From contig NC_081184.1 in the NCBI RefSeq assembly GCF_029867415.1, positions 108,611,360-108,675,359 on the forward strand: 64,000 nt of DNA, written 5' to 3'. Shown piece after piece: positions 33,980 through 45,393 of this stretch; the stretch's first letter is position 1; every line of letters begins with the position of its first letter. This DNA is from Vicia villosa (lineage: Eukaryota > Streptophyta > Magnoliopsida > Fabales > Fabaceae). The translations under genes were made by a program, and so were the position numbers. The notes beneath the pieces are model-generated. The model had not been told where the DNA came from. It saw only the letters and a list, made by a program, of their open reading frames with translations, and did no database searches.

Positions 33980-35308
33980 ATGGCTCCCGCCACCAAAGAT
34001 TACATCCGAATCAACATCTCAACGATACCATCTGAACTAAAAGACTTAGTGTCAGAATTCCCCAGGAATGTTCAATTCACTGAAAGGCATGGTCACCTAC
34101 TCCATTTGGTTACCTCAAAATTTGAAGAAGACATGATACGGGTCCTGTTCCAGTTCTTTGACTCTGAACATCATTGCTTTACCTTTCCTGATTACCAGTT
34201 GGTACCCACTTTGGAAGAATTCTCTGAACTAATTGGATTGCCTGTTCGAAATCAATTACCTTTCACTGGTTTAGAAAGGATTCCAAAACCTGAAGTCATT
34301 GCTGCTGCTTTACATCTGCGGAAATCAGAAATCGAGTCCAATTGGGAAACAAAGAGTGGAGTTAAGGGTTTATTGGAAAAGGCTCGACTACTGCTAGAAA
34401 ACAAAAGTTATCCAGCTTTTGAGGAGGTTGTGGCCCTTTTGATCTATGGGTTGGTTTTATTCCCAAATCCCGACCAGTTCATAAGTGTACACATCATCAA
34501 CCTTTTCCTAATCCGTAACCCGGTACCAACATTGCTGGGAGACATTCTACATTCTCTACACACTCGTACCATGAAGAAACGAGGAACTCTCATGTGCTGT
34601 ATATCACTACTGGCTAGGTGGTTTACATTTCATCTTCCCCGATCAGTGTTGAGAAATGAACAAAGAATGCAATGGTCTCGCAGGATTATGTCTTTGTCTC
34701 ATTTAGATATCCGGTGGAACAACTTCTTTCAAAGAGACATTACTATCATTGATCATTGTGGAGAGTACCCTAATGTGCCACTCCTTGGCATCAAAGGAGG
34801 CATCACTTACAATCCCTCTTTAGCTCTACGCCAATTCGGATATGCAAGGAGCAACGGTCCTCATGACATGATTATCCGTGGCATTGTGTTTGATTACGAG
34901 AGTGATTCTCATAGACACCGACGAAGGTTCATACATGCATGGGACAGTGTCTATAGAATAGAAAGCAAAACTCTGGGGCAATGGAATTCTATCCCTATGG
35001 AACCTTACCTCAGATAGGTCCGTACTCACGCTCAGAAACTCCTTATGCCATATCCCGCTGTTCTACCTGTGACTATTGAACCAGAGGTCGAAGGATATGA
35101 ACCTCAAGTTATTCTACACCCGGATATGCCAACTGACCTAGAAGAGTTGCAAAAATCTTGGGTTCAACTCAAAGAGGAAAGAGACACCTTCAAAGCATAC
35201 TGTCAGGACTATGAGAGAAGAATATTGGAGCTCACCGGACAGCTTCAAGAAGAACAGCAGATCAACACATTCCTGGGGGCAAAGAGAAAGCGTCCAAGGG
35301 AGACCTGA
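33980..35308 (+). pseudogene. Ogre ORF1 (plant-mobile-domain-like) with one stop
   Basis: From MAPATKDYIRINIS the protein has the fold seen upstream of gag in Ogre elements, resembling plant mobile domain proteins: HGHLLHLVTSKFEEDMIRVL, FTFPDYQLVPTLEEFSELIG, then VALLIYGLVLFPNPDQFI and CISLLARWFTFHLP. TAG at 35015-35017 interrupts it after EPYLR. The same frame resumes and ends at 35308 with a Glu/Lys/Gln-rich, probably coiled-coil tail (KSWVQLKEERDTFKAYCQDY) and a basic KRKRPRET end. The extra ORF is a known hallmark of Ogre; its function is not established. The family start is likely 33980 rather than 33881. Confidence 0.82.
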
Positions 35309-35585
35309 GGGATCATTTATTTTATTTCTGTCTTGTAAGCCCAAATGAGGCAAAGAAAAAAAGAGAATAAAAAAGAATTAACTAACGTTTGTTTCTTCTT
35401 TAACAAATCTAAACTCTAAGATCCTTGAAAACATTGCACACACATTTCACTTCATGCATTGCATATACATTTCATACATATACATTTCATACATTGCATA
35501 CACATTGCATCCAGTCATACACATTGCATAACAGGTTCACATGACGGATTTCTCATCTTCTCGCTGTTTATTTCAGTCAGAAGAG
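35309..35585 (+). other. Spacer between Ogre ORF1 and gag
   Basis: It carries an A-rich stretch and a short degenerate repeat of CATTGCATACACATT / CATACATATACATT type (35432-35535). The gag frame is open from 35541, but the family-like start is at 35586. Confidence 0.5.
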
Positions 35586-36685
35586 ATGGAATCTGAAATG
35601 AGCATCAAGAATCTCGAAGCACAGAATGCCCAAGTTCAAGTGGCCATTCTGGAACTGGCAAAGGGGCAACAAGAACTGAAAGCCCTGATAATCAAGAAGA
35701 AAAAGAAGCCCAAAGGATCTGTAGGCGCGAGTCACCTGAAAAGGAAGATCAAAATCCCAGTCAAAAAGTTCAAAAAGCCACCGATCCCTGAAACAGTCGG
35801 TGATGATGAACAAGAAGACAATCAAAGCAACCAGGGTTCAGCTAAACCCTCTCTCTCTTCAAATGAAGAAAATGATCATTCTGGGGACGAACCGGATGAT
35901 GACAAATACCAACAGCTGGAAGACCGTATGAAAGCTATGGAGATACAAAAAATACCTGGCTTAGATTTCAATGATCTAGGGCTCATCTCGGATGTTGTTA
36001 TCCCTCCAAAATTCAAAGTTCCTGTCTTTGCAAAATATGATGGAGTTTCTTGCCCGAAACTACATCTGAGATCCTATGTGAGGAAAATACAACCTCATAC
36101 AACAGATAACAAATTGTGGATTCACTTCTTCCAAGAAAGTCTGTCGGGTACACAACTCGAGTGGTACTATCAGCTGGAAAATACCAAGGTTCATACTTGG
36201 GAAGAATTAGCTGCTGCTTTTTACAAACAGTACCAATACAATGCTGATCTTGCGCCAACCCGTACTCAACTAAGGGGCATGTCTATGGGACCAAAAGAAA
36301 GTTTCAAAGGATATGCACAAAAGTGGAGAGATATGGCTGGAAGGGTTCAACCACCCTTATCTGATCGCGAACTAGTCGACATGTTCATGGGCACTTTAAC
36401 TGGCCCTTTCTATAGCCATTTGCTGGGAAGCTCATCATCAGGTTTCATTGACCTGATACTGACCGGAGAACGTGTCGAAAGTGGCATTCAAAATGGAAAA
36501 ATTCAAATAGGTTCCTCCTCTGGTACTACAAAAAAGCCCATCAGCAGGAGAAATGAGGTCAATGCAACACAAATTCAGAAAAGTCGCAAAAGTGAGCAGC
36601 ATCAATCTGTAGGGGCAGTTCTGATCTCCACATCTGCACCTCAAAAAGATCAACAGCCAAAATATACGCATCGACCAGATGCACC
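35586..36685 (+). pseudogene. Ogre gag, 3' end cut off by an insertion
   Basis: From MESEMSIKNLEAQNAQVQVA the protein has an N-terminal coiled-coil, a Lys-rich linker and the Ogre-type capsid domain. That domain contains FKVPVFAKYDGVSCPKLHLR, WIHFFQESLSGTQLEWYYQL, EELAAAFYKQYQYNADLAPT and ESFKGYAQKWRDMAGRVQPP. The remaining frame is open up to YTHRPDAP, where a second LTR begins at 36686, so the C-terminal gag and all of pol are displaced. The 60 codons that follow in frame come from that LTR and are not gag. Confidence 0.85.
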
Positions 36686-37849
36686 TGTCATACCCCAAAA
36701 TTTGCCCGATTATTTCTGGTCTAATAATTTATCAAATTGGAATAGGGGTGTGGATAACAGGTATTTTGGGACCCGAGCATTTGGGGCCCAATTATTACAA
36801 AGGTTTTATCATTTTTGGGTATTTTTTTGGGTTTTAATAACATTTGTTTTGATTTATCATGACTAACTATTAAGTATTTAGCATTATTAATTTTCATTTT
36901 TTAAGGTTTATTATTTTTTAGTAATTGTATATATTAGAATTATTATTATTAATTTCATTATTGTTATCTATTAGTATTAGTTACCATTTAAATATTATTA
37001 CTAAGTACTTTTACTAATTACTAGTTATAAAATAAAAAATAAATAATAAAATTAAAAAAAAGTCAATTTTAAGAAGATACGTGAAAATGGCAAGGGGAAT
37101 CCATGAAAGGAAATTTTTGATTCTTCAAAGGATTTGGATCAAGTTTTCTTGACCTAATTGAATCACATATAAGGACAGAACAACTGCAGGCCAGGAGGGA
37201 GGAGGTTTTTGGCCGAAAATCTGCAGCAAAGGGATCTAGAACCGAAGCCAAAAAAAGAAGAAAAAGCCAAAGTCGTTTGGGAAATTGGAGATTGTTTCAA
37301 GGTATTGTGGACATTTAAACACGTTGCTGGAGTGTCACTCATCATATCACGACCGCAAACGAAGTTTAAAGCTCCCGGAATCGCTGCTGATTCACCACGG
37401 TTTGGTCTATATTAGAATTTTTTCAATTCCATGAATTTGCGCATTACAAGGGTGATTTAATCATATATTCATGTTCATAATCATGCTTGTGATGTTTTAG
37501 AATCATTCAATTGGAGTTTCTGTGCCAAATCATAAGTCCACCATTGTTAGGTCACTGGAGCTTCGTTTTGGGGCTTTGACTTGCAAGCGAAATTGGCCAA
37601 AACGGGTGACGCCATCGAATCCAGGGGGTGATTTCTGGTCCATCTATGCCCTTGGGATGAATTTATAATTGGTGTTTTCAGTTTTGACTCTTGCAGGCTT
37701 ATAGGAATGTCGAGAAACCGTGGCCAAAGCCTGAGAAAATCGTGGGCGAAAACGCTGTTTCTGCGAGGAAGATGTAGCTGGGCGGAAAAATTATGTTGTT
37801 TTTAAAATCTATATATATTTCCCAGCGCGTACATTAAACAAGTTAATCA

Positions 37850-37915
37850 GCTGGTTGGATTGGCAAGAAACGCGTTTGGTGAGTTGCAGAGCGCAGGTTC
37901 GATCCTGGCTCCCGT
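37850..37915 (+). ncRNA. tRNA-like module in the family B LTR (not a functional tRNA)
   Basis: A B-box-like GGTTCGATCC at 37896-37905 lies about 45 bases after an imperfect A-box-like TGGTTGGATTGG, and is followed by a CTGGCTCCCG end. It recurs in the other LTR of the element at 46558-46623. No cloverleaf can be drawn with confidence. Confidence 0.3.
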
Positions 37916-38271
37916 ATGCATTTTTGGCTTAATTTGTTTCCGGATCCCATGTATGTTCCTGCAGGGGATCTACCATACACCTTCGTATCACAACCCTCAG
38001 ATCTCTCCCATGTTAGATCCCACGCACCTGAACATAGTAGCACACCATGGACACTCTCAGGTGCATAACACAAGATCGAAGCCAGGTTTTCCTTTATTAT
38101 ATTATTTAGATTATTTAGATTAATATTAATAAATTATGTTTAATTTGTTTAATCTATTCAAATAGGATTGTTAATATAATTAGGATTAGTTAGTTAGAAT
38201 TATTTGCTCGATTTATTTCGATTACTTGATTTAATTTATTTAATTAATTTTAATTATAATAAAAAACCCTT

Positions 38272-38279
38272 ATAAATAC
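38272..38279 (+). promoter_or_regulatory. Candidate TATA box, family B LTR
   Basis: CCCTTATAAATACATT, a good plant TATA context about 1.59 kb into the LTR. The 3' LTR copy keeps it at 46980-46987. Confidence 0.45.
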
Positions 38280-39188
38280 ATTAAGATATTAGGGTTTGCT
38301 CCATCCCATTTGCCCAAAGTATCAAACATATTAGGATTTAATTTATTATTCGTTCCGACTAAATCTATTGGTCGCGATGGTTAATAATCGATTAATTTAA
38401 TTAATCAAATCCTATAAATTAAAATTCAAATAAATTTATTTTGCTAAATGGTTTTAACCATCTTATTGGTTATGATGATTAGCATATTTCCCCTTATCAA
38501 TTCGTTATTATTTGTAATCGAAACTATCGGTTATGAGGGGTAATGATAAATTAATAAATTAATAATTAAAATACATCAATTTGCTAAAAGTGATAATCGA
38601 ATCAATCGATTAGAATTGCCAGCAATCCTTTACTAATCTGTTAACTATGGCGATCGAATCTATTGATCGTTGCGGTTAATAGTGCCATATTAAATCAGGG
38701 TTGTACGCCCAAAACACTTAAAATACATCAAATCACAAACCACGGATTTTCATCTCTTCAATTCTGCGATGTTCAAACTACGATAAGGTAATTCAAAATA
38801 CCTTCGAACTTCGCATTTCAAAAACAATTTCAAATCAACTTCAAACCATTCAAATCAAATTCTAAGGCGTACAATCTTGTCCCCGAACTACGTAGACTCT
38901 GATCCTCCCTAAGGAGGTACGTAGGCACTTGGCAACAAGGCGAGTCCCCTTCCCTAAAATCTCAATTTTCCCCTTATTCAATTCTTTAGCTATAAAACCT
39001 TAACAGTTAGCCATAAACCTTTATCTTTAAATGTTAGCCTTTAGGAAAGGGTTGAGGGTGCCTAACACCTTCCCTCAACCTGATTATAATAACTTACCCT
39101 GAATCTCGTATCTGCGTAGGGTTTCCTATTCGCCCTTCAGAATAGGTGGCGACTCTAAAGTTAAATTTTTTAGGCAGGTTGCTACAGC

Positions 39189-39206
39189 TGGCGACTCTGC
39201 TGGGGA
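39189..39206 (+). other. Primer-binding site, family B
   Basis: TGGCGACTCTGCTGGGGA two bases after the LTR end, identical to the Ogre primer site at 33306. Confidence 0.85.
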
Positions 39207-40002
39207 CACACTTAACGGTGAATTACTATGCTCCTAAGGCTTGAGAGGGTTTAGGTTTAGGTTTGTGGCAAACGGTTTAGGTTTTTGGCGAAATTTTCAG
39301 GGTTTGGCTAATTAGCCAAAATTAGGGTTTATTTATTTTTGTAAATATCTATTTTTTATTTTTTGTTATTCATTTATTTGTGAATATATATTTTTAAATA
39401 TTTGCTGCTTTAATACATTGTCTAAATTATAAGCGGCTGGATTTCGAGGTTAGTTTTTAAATATTTAAATTTAAATTTATTTATTTATTTACTTATTCTA
39501 AGGTTCATTTATTTATAGAAATTTAATTAAAATATTTATTTAAATGAATACTTTTATTTCTATTGCATCTGTTGGGTATATTATATTGTTGTTAAAACCT
39601 AAGTGTGGGAGTTAACTTTGAGACCAAAAGGGGACATGAACCGCCTTACGAGTCTCACTGATAACTCCACTCGGAGTGGGTTAGGTATTTGGAAAGGTCC
39701 GAAACGAAGCTTGACTTTGTGGAGGGCTGGACTGGATACTTAGCTGATCTCTCCGGGAACCTACCCCAAAAATTCGAACCTCATGGATAAAATGAGTTGT
39801 TCTAAAATCCGAAGAGACAAAAAGTCTCGGAGGCTACGAACGACCCCATGAGACCTTCTAGAACACTCCCAAAAAAAAGGGTAGGCTCCCTAGAGCCGCT
39901 ACGTCGAACCTATGAACCTAGGACTTTTGTGCTGCTGTGCTCTTTATGTGTTTGCAATTTATATACTTCGAATATCTATCTGTTCAATTTTGCAGGTATC
40001 CC

Positions 40003-40620
40003 TACGTGGTCCCTAGCCTGTAGGGACTCAAATTTCTAAAGACCACGTCTTTCCCACGAAGGACATCACCATCCATGCATTCCCTAACCTGTAGGGATTT
40101 TACTTTTATATCCATGTATCTACAACTACGCGTCCTTCCCACGAAGGACATTTCCATTAACGCACGTCAATTGGCCTCTCGATGGCCATGCGATCTAGGG
40201 ACTGTCTCGAACGGTCACCTCGTGCCTACACCTACACACTCCCTAGCCTATAGGGATTTTCTTTCACACCCGGGTGTTTTCACAACGACGCATCCTTCTC
40301 CGAAGGACAACCTCATTAGCATGCGTTCGATTGGCCTCTCGATGGCCGTGAGATCTAGTGACTGTCCTGAACGGTCACTCCATGCTTATTCCCGCGCACC
40401 CTCTAACTTGTAGGGTTTGGATCTCCATTTACACATCACATCCCTAGCCTGTAGGGATTTCTCTTCGTCCATATCGTCCTTAGATAGGTTGTGTTCCGCA
40501 TAGAGAACCTTCCCACGAGGGACAAATTCATTGGTACACGTTGATTGGCCTCTCGATGGCCATGAGATTTAGTGGTTGTCTTGAACGGCCACTAGCCGCT
40601 ATATTCTGCATACTCTCGAA
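40003..40620 (+). repeat. Degenerate tandem units with short inverted repeats
   Basis: CCCTA-GCCTG-TAGGG or a close variant occurs near 40010, 40081, 40241 and 40441, with a weaker copy near 40400. TTGGCCTCTCGATGGCC at 40171, 40331 and 40545 is each time followed by a GACTGTC..GAACGGTCA-like word. Spacings of 160 and 214 bp show an irregular tandem array. Each word is itself an inverted repeat. Confidence 0.7.
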
Positions 40621-43489
40621 TCCAAGGGATTTCCCTTGGCGTGTCATAACATTTATCCTGCAAAGATTCCAAGAGGGTCTAATGTCGCCTCTAAGGCTAT
40701 CCCTAGGATTACATGCCACCCGTCTGCATTGCATACACGGAGTTACAATACAAGGAGTCTCTCGCTTACGCGTGCATTTGCATTTTCATGCATTCATACT
40801 TTCACATTTACATTTGCATCTTCACCCGCATCCAAACTTTCCGTGCTAGCCGATTTCCCGAAACTCCCAAAGAAATAAAAAAAATACTATGGAGAAAGGA
40901 GGATAAATTGAGAATGACCTTAGTCTTACTAAGAAAAAGAGGATGTCTTTCACCATGCCAGCCGCATGTCCATGGCTTGTCATAACAGAATTATAAATAC
41001 AATAAAGGTTGTCATCGAGCAAGGACCAGTTCAACAAAGAGTTCCCTCATAGATACACTCGAGATGTATCTAGTCATAAAGGGGTTCATCTTAGAACATA
41101 TCAAACTTTCGAGGACGCTCCACGATAACCTGGGGGCAAGGGTCAGTCCAACTGGGGCAATACCCTGAGCAAAGATGCATGACTACAATGGAGGGAATGC
41201 GACATATGTCAGCCCCACACCAAAGGAAAAAGGGTCATAGGTGATACTATCCTTAGGAAAAGCAAAAGAGGTTCAGTCAAAGGAAACTCATGAAGTTCCG
41301 ATACGACGAAAACCCATCGCTTACAAATTACTTCCGACAGGATTGACGTGCCCAAGAAGAATTCGAGGTTACCCTTTTACTTCTACAAGTCTAAAGAGCT
41401 AAGGAGTAAAACAAGATCAATGGATCCACAAAGGAGATTGTCCCTAGGATCAATAGGTTTATCATTTCAAGTTGTATTTCCTACGATCACAAAATGCTAT
41501 GTGATATAAAACATTGTACCTTTCGAATAGTAATTCAATAAAAATATCATGCATGTTTTGAAATCAATCCATTCGCTTCATTCGCTCACTACTACGACTT
41601 TCTAGTCGCACACTTCTATTTTCAATTTCAAATCATTAACAAACCTGAGGGAGAATGACGATTACAAATAACTAAGTCCAGCTAAACATATGCTTTCAAG
41701 GTAAGACCGAGCCGAGGATGTACAGGCATTGTTTCAATTCCCAAACAGTGGAGAAATAAGGATGTTAATCCCTCGTTACCCCCTCGAGCCTGGAGTTGGA
41801 GTTTTGTTTCTAGTTTTCAAATAAACCTTGATTTCAACCAGGGGCAGGGTAGATTTCAATTAATTCAATGGCGTATTTTGGTTGTCAAGAGAATCAGTCA
41901 ATCCAAGCAAAGGATCAAGCAAAGCAAAGGTTCAAGCATATTTTCTTCCTCGCATTCATCAAAGATTGAGGAAGTAATGGAGATAACATTCACAACAATC
42001 TTCTTCCTCATTACATTGTTCAAGATCGAGGAAGTATCAAAGGCGAAGCTTACAAATCAAAGGCGACATGGCAGTCACAACATTCAATATCCAAAGATCA
42101 AAAAGAGCATTTCAAAAGAAAAAGGAGAAAAAAGCCCGCTAAGTCAAAATGAAAAAATTCCATGAAAGAAAACAAAAACGACTTAGGCAAAAATTAGGGC
42201 ATCCCGATGAATCAAATCCAAAGAATTGGTTCATGCAAAAATAAGGGATAAAAACAAAGGCGAAATACAAAGGATAATCTTGTGACTGCTAAACCATCAA
42301 AGCTTCACATCAATGCTTGGATCTCTACTAAGGCTTCTGCTCAACATCGAAACTAAAACGATTCTCTTACAAACAAAGCACATCCATTGGATTAGTAGAA
42401 TTTTTAGGATCTGGAGAACATCAAGGAGAAAGGGGTGGGATAAATAAAATTTTGAGCCTTATATCCATTGTTTCTTAAAACATGAACCAGGCCAAGTTAC
42501 AACATTCAAAAGTCCTAATTGAGGCAAGGTTAACAATGAAAGCATATTAAGCAGGATTTGTTATACTGACTCCTATGTTTGTTAAAACTATCTCTAACCA
42601 CTATGCTTCTTCAAGCATTCTTTTCAATACCATCCAGTCCTAATTCATAAAGGACCTCGATTTCAAAACTTGCATACGCATTGCATTGGAGTTACTTCTC
42701 AAAAGGGTACAACGTCATCTACAAGTATACACTTAGTATCGAGGAAATCTCGAAATTGGTTTAATCAAAGGTGATCATTTCTAATAAAGACCCTGGAGTC
42801 GGGGGAACCACATCTAGGGGGTTCTCCTAAACAGGGGCAAAAAAATTCAAAGATCACATGGGCATGCAATCAAACATCCTATTCACTAGGGGTACTCTTC
42901 CTAAGGTTCAATCGACTTGGGTGCACAACTCAAAGCAATAACAAACAGGGGCATGTCAGACATGGGAAGGATTCAAAAGGATAGCACACTAAGGATAGTC
43001 CTCCATATCATGGAGATCAAGGACACACCCTTTAATCTAAACGGCAAAGCATCCGACGAGGTTATTCCTCGGGGCACTTCCCTCATAACTTGGAGATCAT
43101 AGGCACCTTCTCCACTGAACATTGGGGCATTGGATATCAAATCCATAAGGCAAACAATTCAAAGGTTAAAGGTGTGGAGAACCTCCAAAGTTTAAAGGCG
43201 CGGGGTACTTCTAAAAAAAAAATCAAACTGGGGCAAGGCGCACAACAAAAAGAAAATGCGTTCCCGCACCATACAACATTGAACAAATCTTTTTCTCCTA
43301 ACTACGATCTTCAAAATCCTCAAAAACAGGTATCGGGGAATCGCGCTAGCATCACACCCCATTTTATCAAACAAACATGCAGCTCCAGCGAGTTATATAC
43401 GCTTTGGTTATCAACAACCCATCATTGGAGCATCATACATACAAATCACGCATTACATACATTGGTTGATACACTACACCATAACTTTT

Positions 43490-44010
43490 TATGTGGTCTT
43501 CTTTAAGACGAAGCTCACGATCCTTTCTAGGAGTTTCCTCAAGCAGTCTTATTCAAGACAAATTATCACCATTTCCAAGAACCTCTTTAGATGGTCTTTT
43601 TTTTCAAGACATTCTCTTCTAAAAATCTTTCTAGGTAGTCTTCTCTAAGACAGTCATCGTCATTTCCAAAAAAACCTTTTTAGGTAGTCCTCTTCAGGAC
43701 ATTCCTTCTTTAAGTACCTTTTCAGGTAGTCTTCTTTAAGACATCTTTCAATCTCTTCAGGTAGTCTTCTTTAAGACATCTTTCAACCTTTTCAGGTAGT
43801 CGTCTTTAAAGACATTCTTCATTCCCTGCTAAGAACTTTTCCAGGTGATCTTCTTTAAGACAAATTTCTACCTACTCTAAGAGCCTTTACAGTTGGTCTT
43901 CTCTAAGACAAATTGCTACCATTTCGAAAAACCTTTTCAGGTAGTCTTCTTCAAGACAAACATTCACATCCATTCAAAAGACCTTTTCGGGTAATCTTAC
44001 AGAAGACATT
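43490..44010 (+). repeat. Degenerate tandem repeat of GGTAGTCTTCTTTAAGACA
   Basis: The word recurs a dozen or so times with spacers of 20-60 bases (for instance near 43683, 43725, 43752, 43795 and 43939), usually preceded by CCTTTTCA. Two partial copies follow the 43-bp array at 44790-44850. TCTTC...TTTAAGA gives it weak dyad symmetry. Confidence 0.75.
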
Positions 44011-44441
44011 ACTTCGTTCCACTCATTACGTCAACCAAGCATACGCATATGCATAAGCATACATAAACATTACAAAGCCATCATAAGCATAGTCAGGGTA
44101 TAAGTGCAAGCATGGAATAAACAAGTTCAATGGGTTTGAGGAGATAAAACCATGGGATCGCATCAGCATTAGCATACATGCATACGCATTAGCATTAGCA
44201 TTAGCATATACATATCACAAAAACCCAATTTTTATTGGCAATCCAAACCAGTTCAAAGTCCAGTTCTCATCCTGGAAAATCATTAAATCCAGTTCCCGTC
44301 TGGTAGTCAGTTCCCGTCTGACTATTACATCAAAATCCAAATCACACTACAAAAGCCTAGTCCCCAACCCTCGTGTTGTGAAAGGTGTATTTTCTCCGAC
44401 CCTCGAGTCGTGAGTCTCCAAACAGGTGGATCTTTTTCATG

Positions 44442-44785
44442 CAGGTAAATTTTCCGATAACCCTCGCAGATAACCCTGTTGGTGCAGGTAAATTTTGCGA
44501 TAACCCTCGCGAATAACCCTATCGGTACAGGTAAACTTTGCGATAACCCTCGCAAATAACCCTGTTGGTACAGGTAAATTTTGCGATAACCCTCGCAAAT
44601 AACCCTGTTGGTGCAGGTAAATTTTGCGATAACCCTCGCAAATAACCCTGTTGGTACAGGTAAATTTTGCGATAACCCTCGCAAATAACCCTGTTGGTGC
44701 AGGTAAATTTTGCGATAACCCTCGCAAATAACCCTATTGGTACAGGTAAATTTTGCGATAACCCTCGCAAATAACCCTGTTGGTG
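44442..44785 (+). repeat. 43-bp minisatellite, eight units
   Basis: Units begin CAGGTAAATTTTGCGATAAC at 44442, 44485, 44528, 44571, 44614, 44657, 44700 and 44743 with exact 43-bp spacing and few differences, mostly in the GTTGGTGCAG/GTTGGTACAG part. It lies about 600 bases before the 3' LTR, in the region where Ogre-type elements are known to carry variable tandem repeats. The long minus-strand frames here are artefacts of the repeat. Confidence 0.95.
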
Positions 44786-45380
44786 CAGTCCTTTTCAGGA
44801 ACCTTTTCAGGCAGTCTTCTTTAAGGCGTATTCCATCCTTTCTAGGAGCTTTTTCAGGCACACAATATTTTTAAACCGTTCTTCAATTGGGTTTATCACG
44901 TTAGTCCCTCGGCAGTGATATCTTCCAAAACATCATCAACAAACAATCAAAGGTGTTATCTTTCTTTTCAGAATTACTAACATACTAACTAGCATAGTTA
45001 ATAATCATGCATCATTCAACTAACATACTTCATTCATACATTACGCATATACATACATGGCTCTCATTTATTTTGAGATGCTCACCGCATCATGCATCAT
45101 AAACATTGCATAAAGTCAAGGTTGCCTTTTTAGGCCACGCTACGATCTAAATATGTAGCTCATTCAAAAAAAAGAGCGTCTGCTTCACAGTAAAAAAAGG
45201 AAAAAGAGAAGAGAGAGAAAGAATGGTATTCACCTTGGGTGGCATCTGTAAGCCCATCTCCCACAGAACTTCTTCCCGGCAAAAGCAAATTTCAGGGCAT
45301 TTTCAGTATTCAATCATCTTCTACCTTTGAGATCACGATAGGCAGACGTGCCTATCCGACTCTTTAGGTTTAAGAAGATT

Positions 45381-45393
45381 GAACAGGGGCACC
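45381..45393 (+). other. Polypurine tract, family B
   Basis: GAACAGGGGCACC directly before the 3' LTR. It is the same as the tract of the tandem family (GAACAGGGGCAGC) except for one base. It primes plus-strand synthesis. Confidence 0.8.

Larger units (their letters stand above)
36686..39186 (+). mobile_element. 5' LTR of a non-coding Ogre-like element (family B)
   Basis: 2501 bp from TGTCATACCCCAAAATTTGC to GTTGCTACA. It is inserted in the Ogre gag. The first 1913 bases align without gaps to 45394-47306 with about a dozen substitutions by eye (roughly 0.6 percent), so the insertion is young. Left flank is GCACC. Confidence 0.9.
39207..45380 (+). mobile_element. Non-coding internal region of the family B element
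   Basis: 6.2 kb with no gag, pol or ORF1 similarity in any frame; the longest frames are by-products of repeats. It therefore cannot move without help. Parts are homologous to the internal region of the tandem family at the right: GATGTACAGGCATTGTTTCA and the following CCCAAACA.TGGAGA.ATAAGGA..TTAATCCCT at 41717-41775 match the complement of 48428-48480. A leader-side block of short hairpin repeats (40000-40620) and a tail-side block of minisatellites (43490-44790) are listed separately. About 40860-42900 holds low-complexity AT-rich DNA with repeated AAGATTGAGGAAGTA-type words. Confidence 0.75.

Noticed and set aside
40003..40460. CCCTA/TAGGG words as interstitial telomere repeats
   Set aside because: They are not in CCCTAAA tandem form. 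They occur as isolated inverted pairs 40-160 bases apart.
44442..44785. Regular repeats resembling a CRISPR array
   Set aside because: Units are contiguous without variable spacers, the genome is a plant, and they lie in a retrotransposon 3' region.
44325..44861. Long minus-strand frames of 80-180 codons with repeated ARVIAKFTCTNRVICEGYRK
   Set aside because: They are produced by the 43-bp minisatellite, which is open in several frames. There is no domain and no start context.
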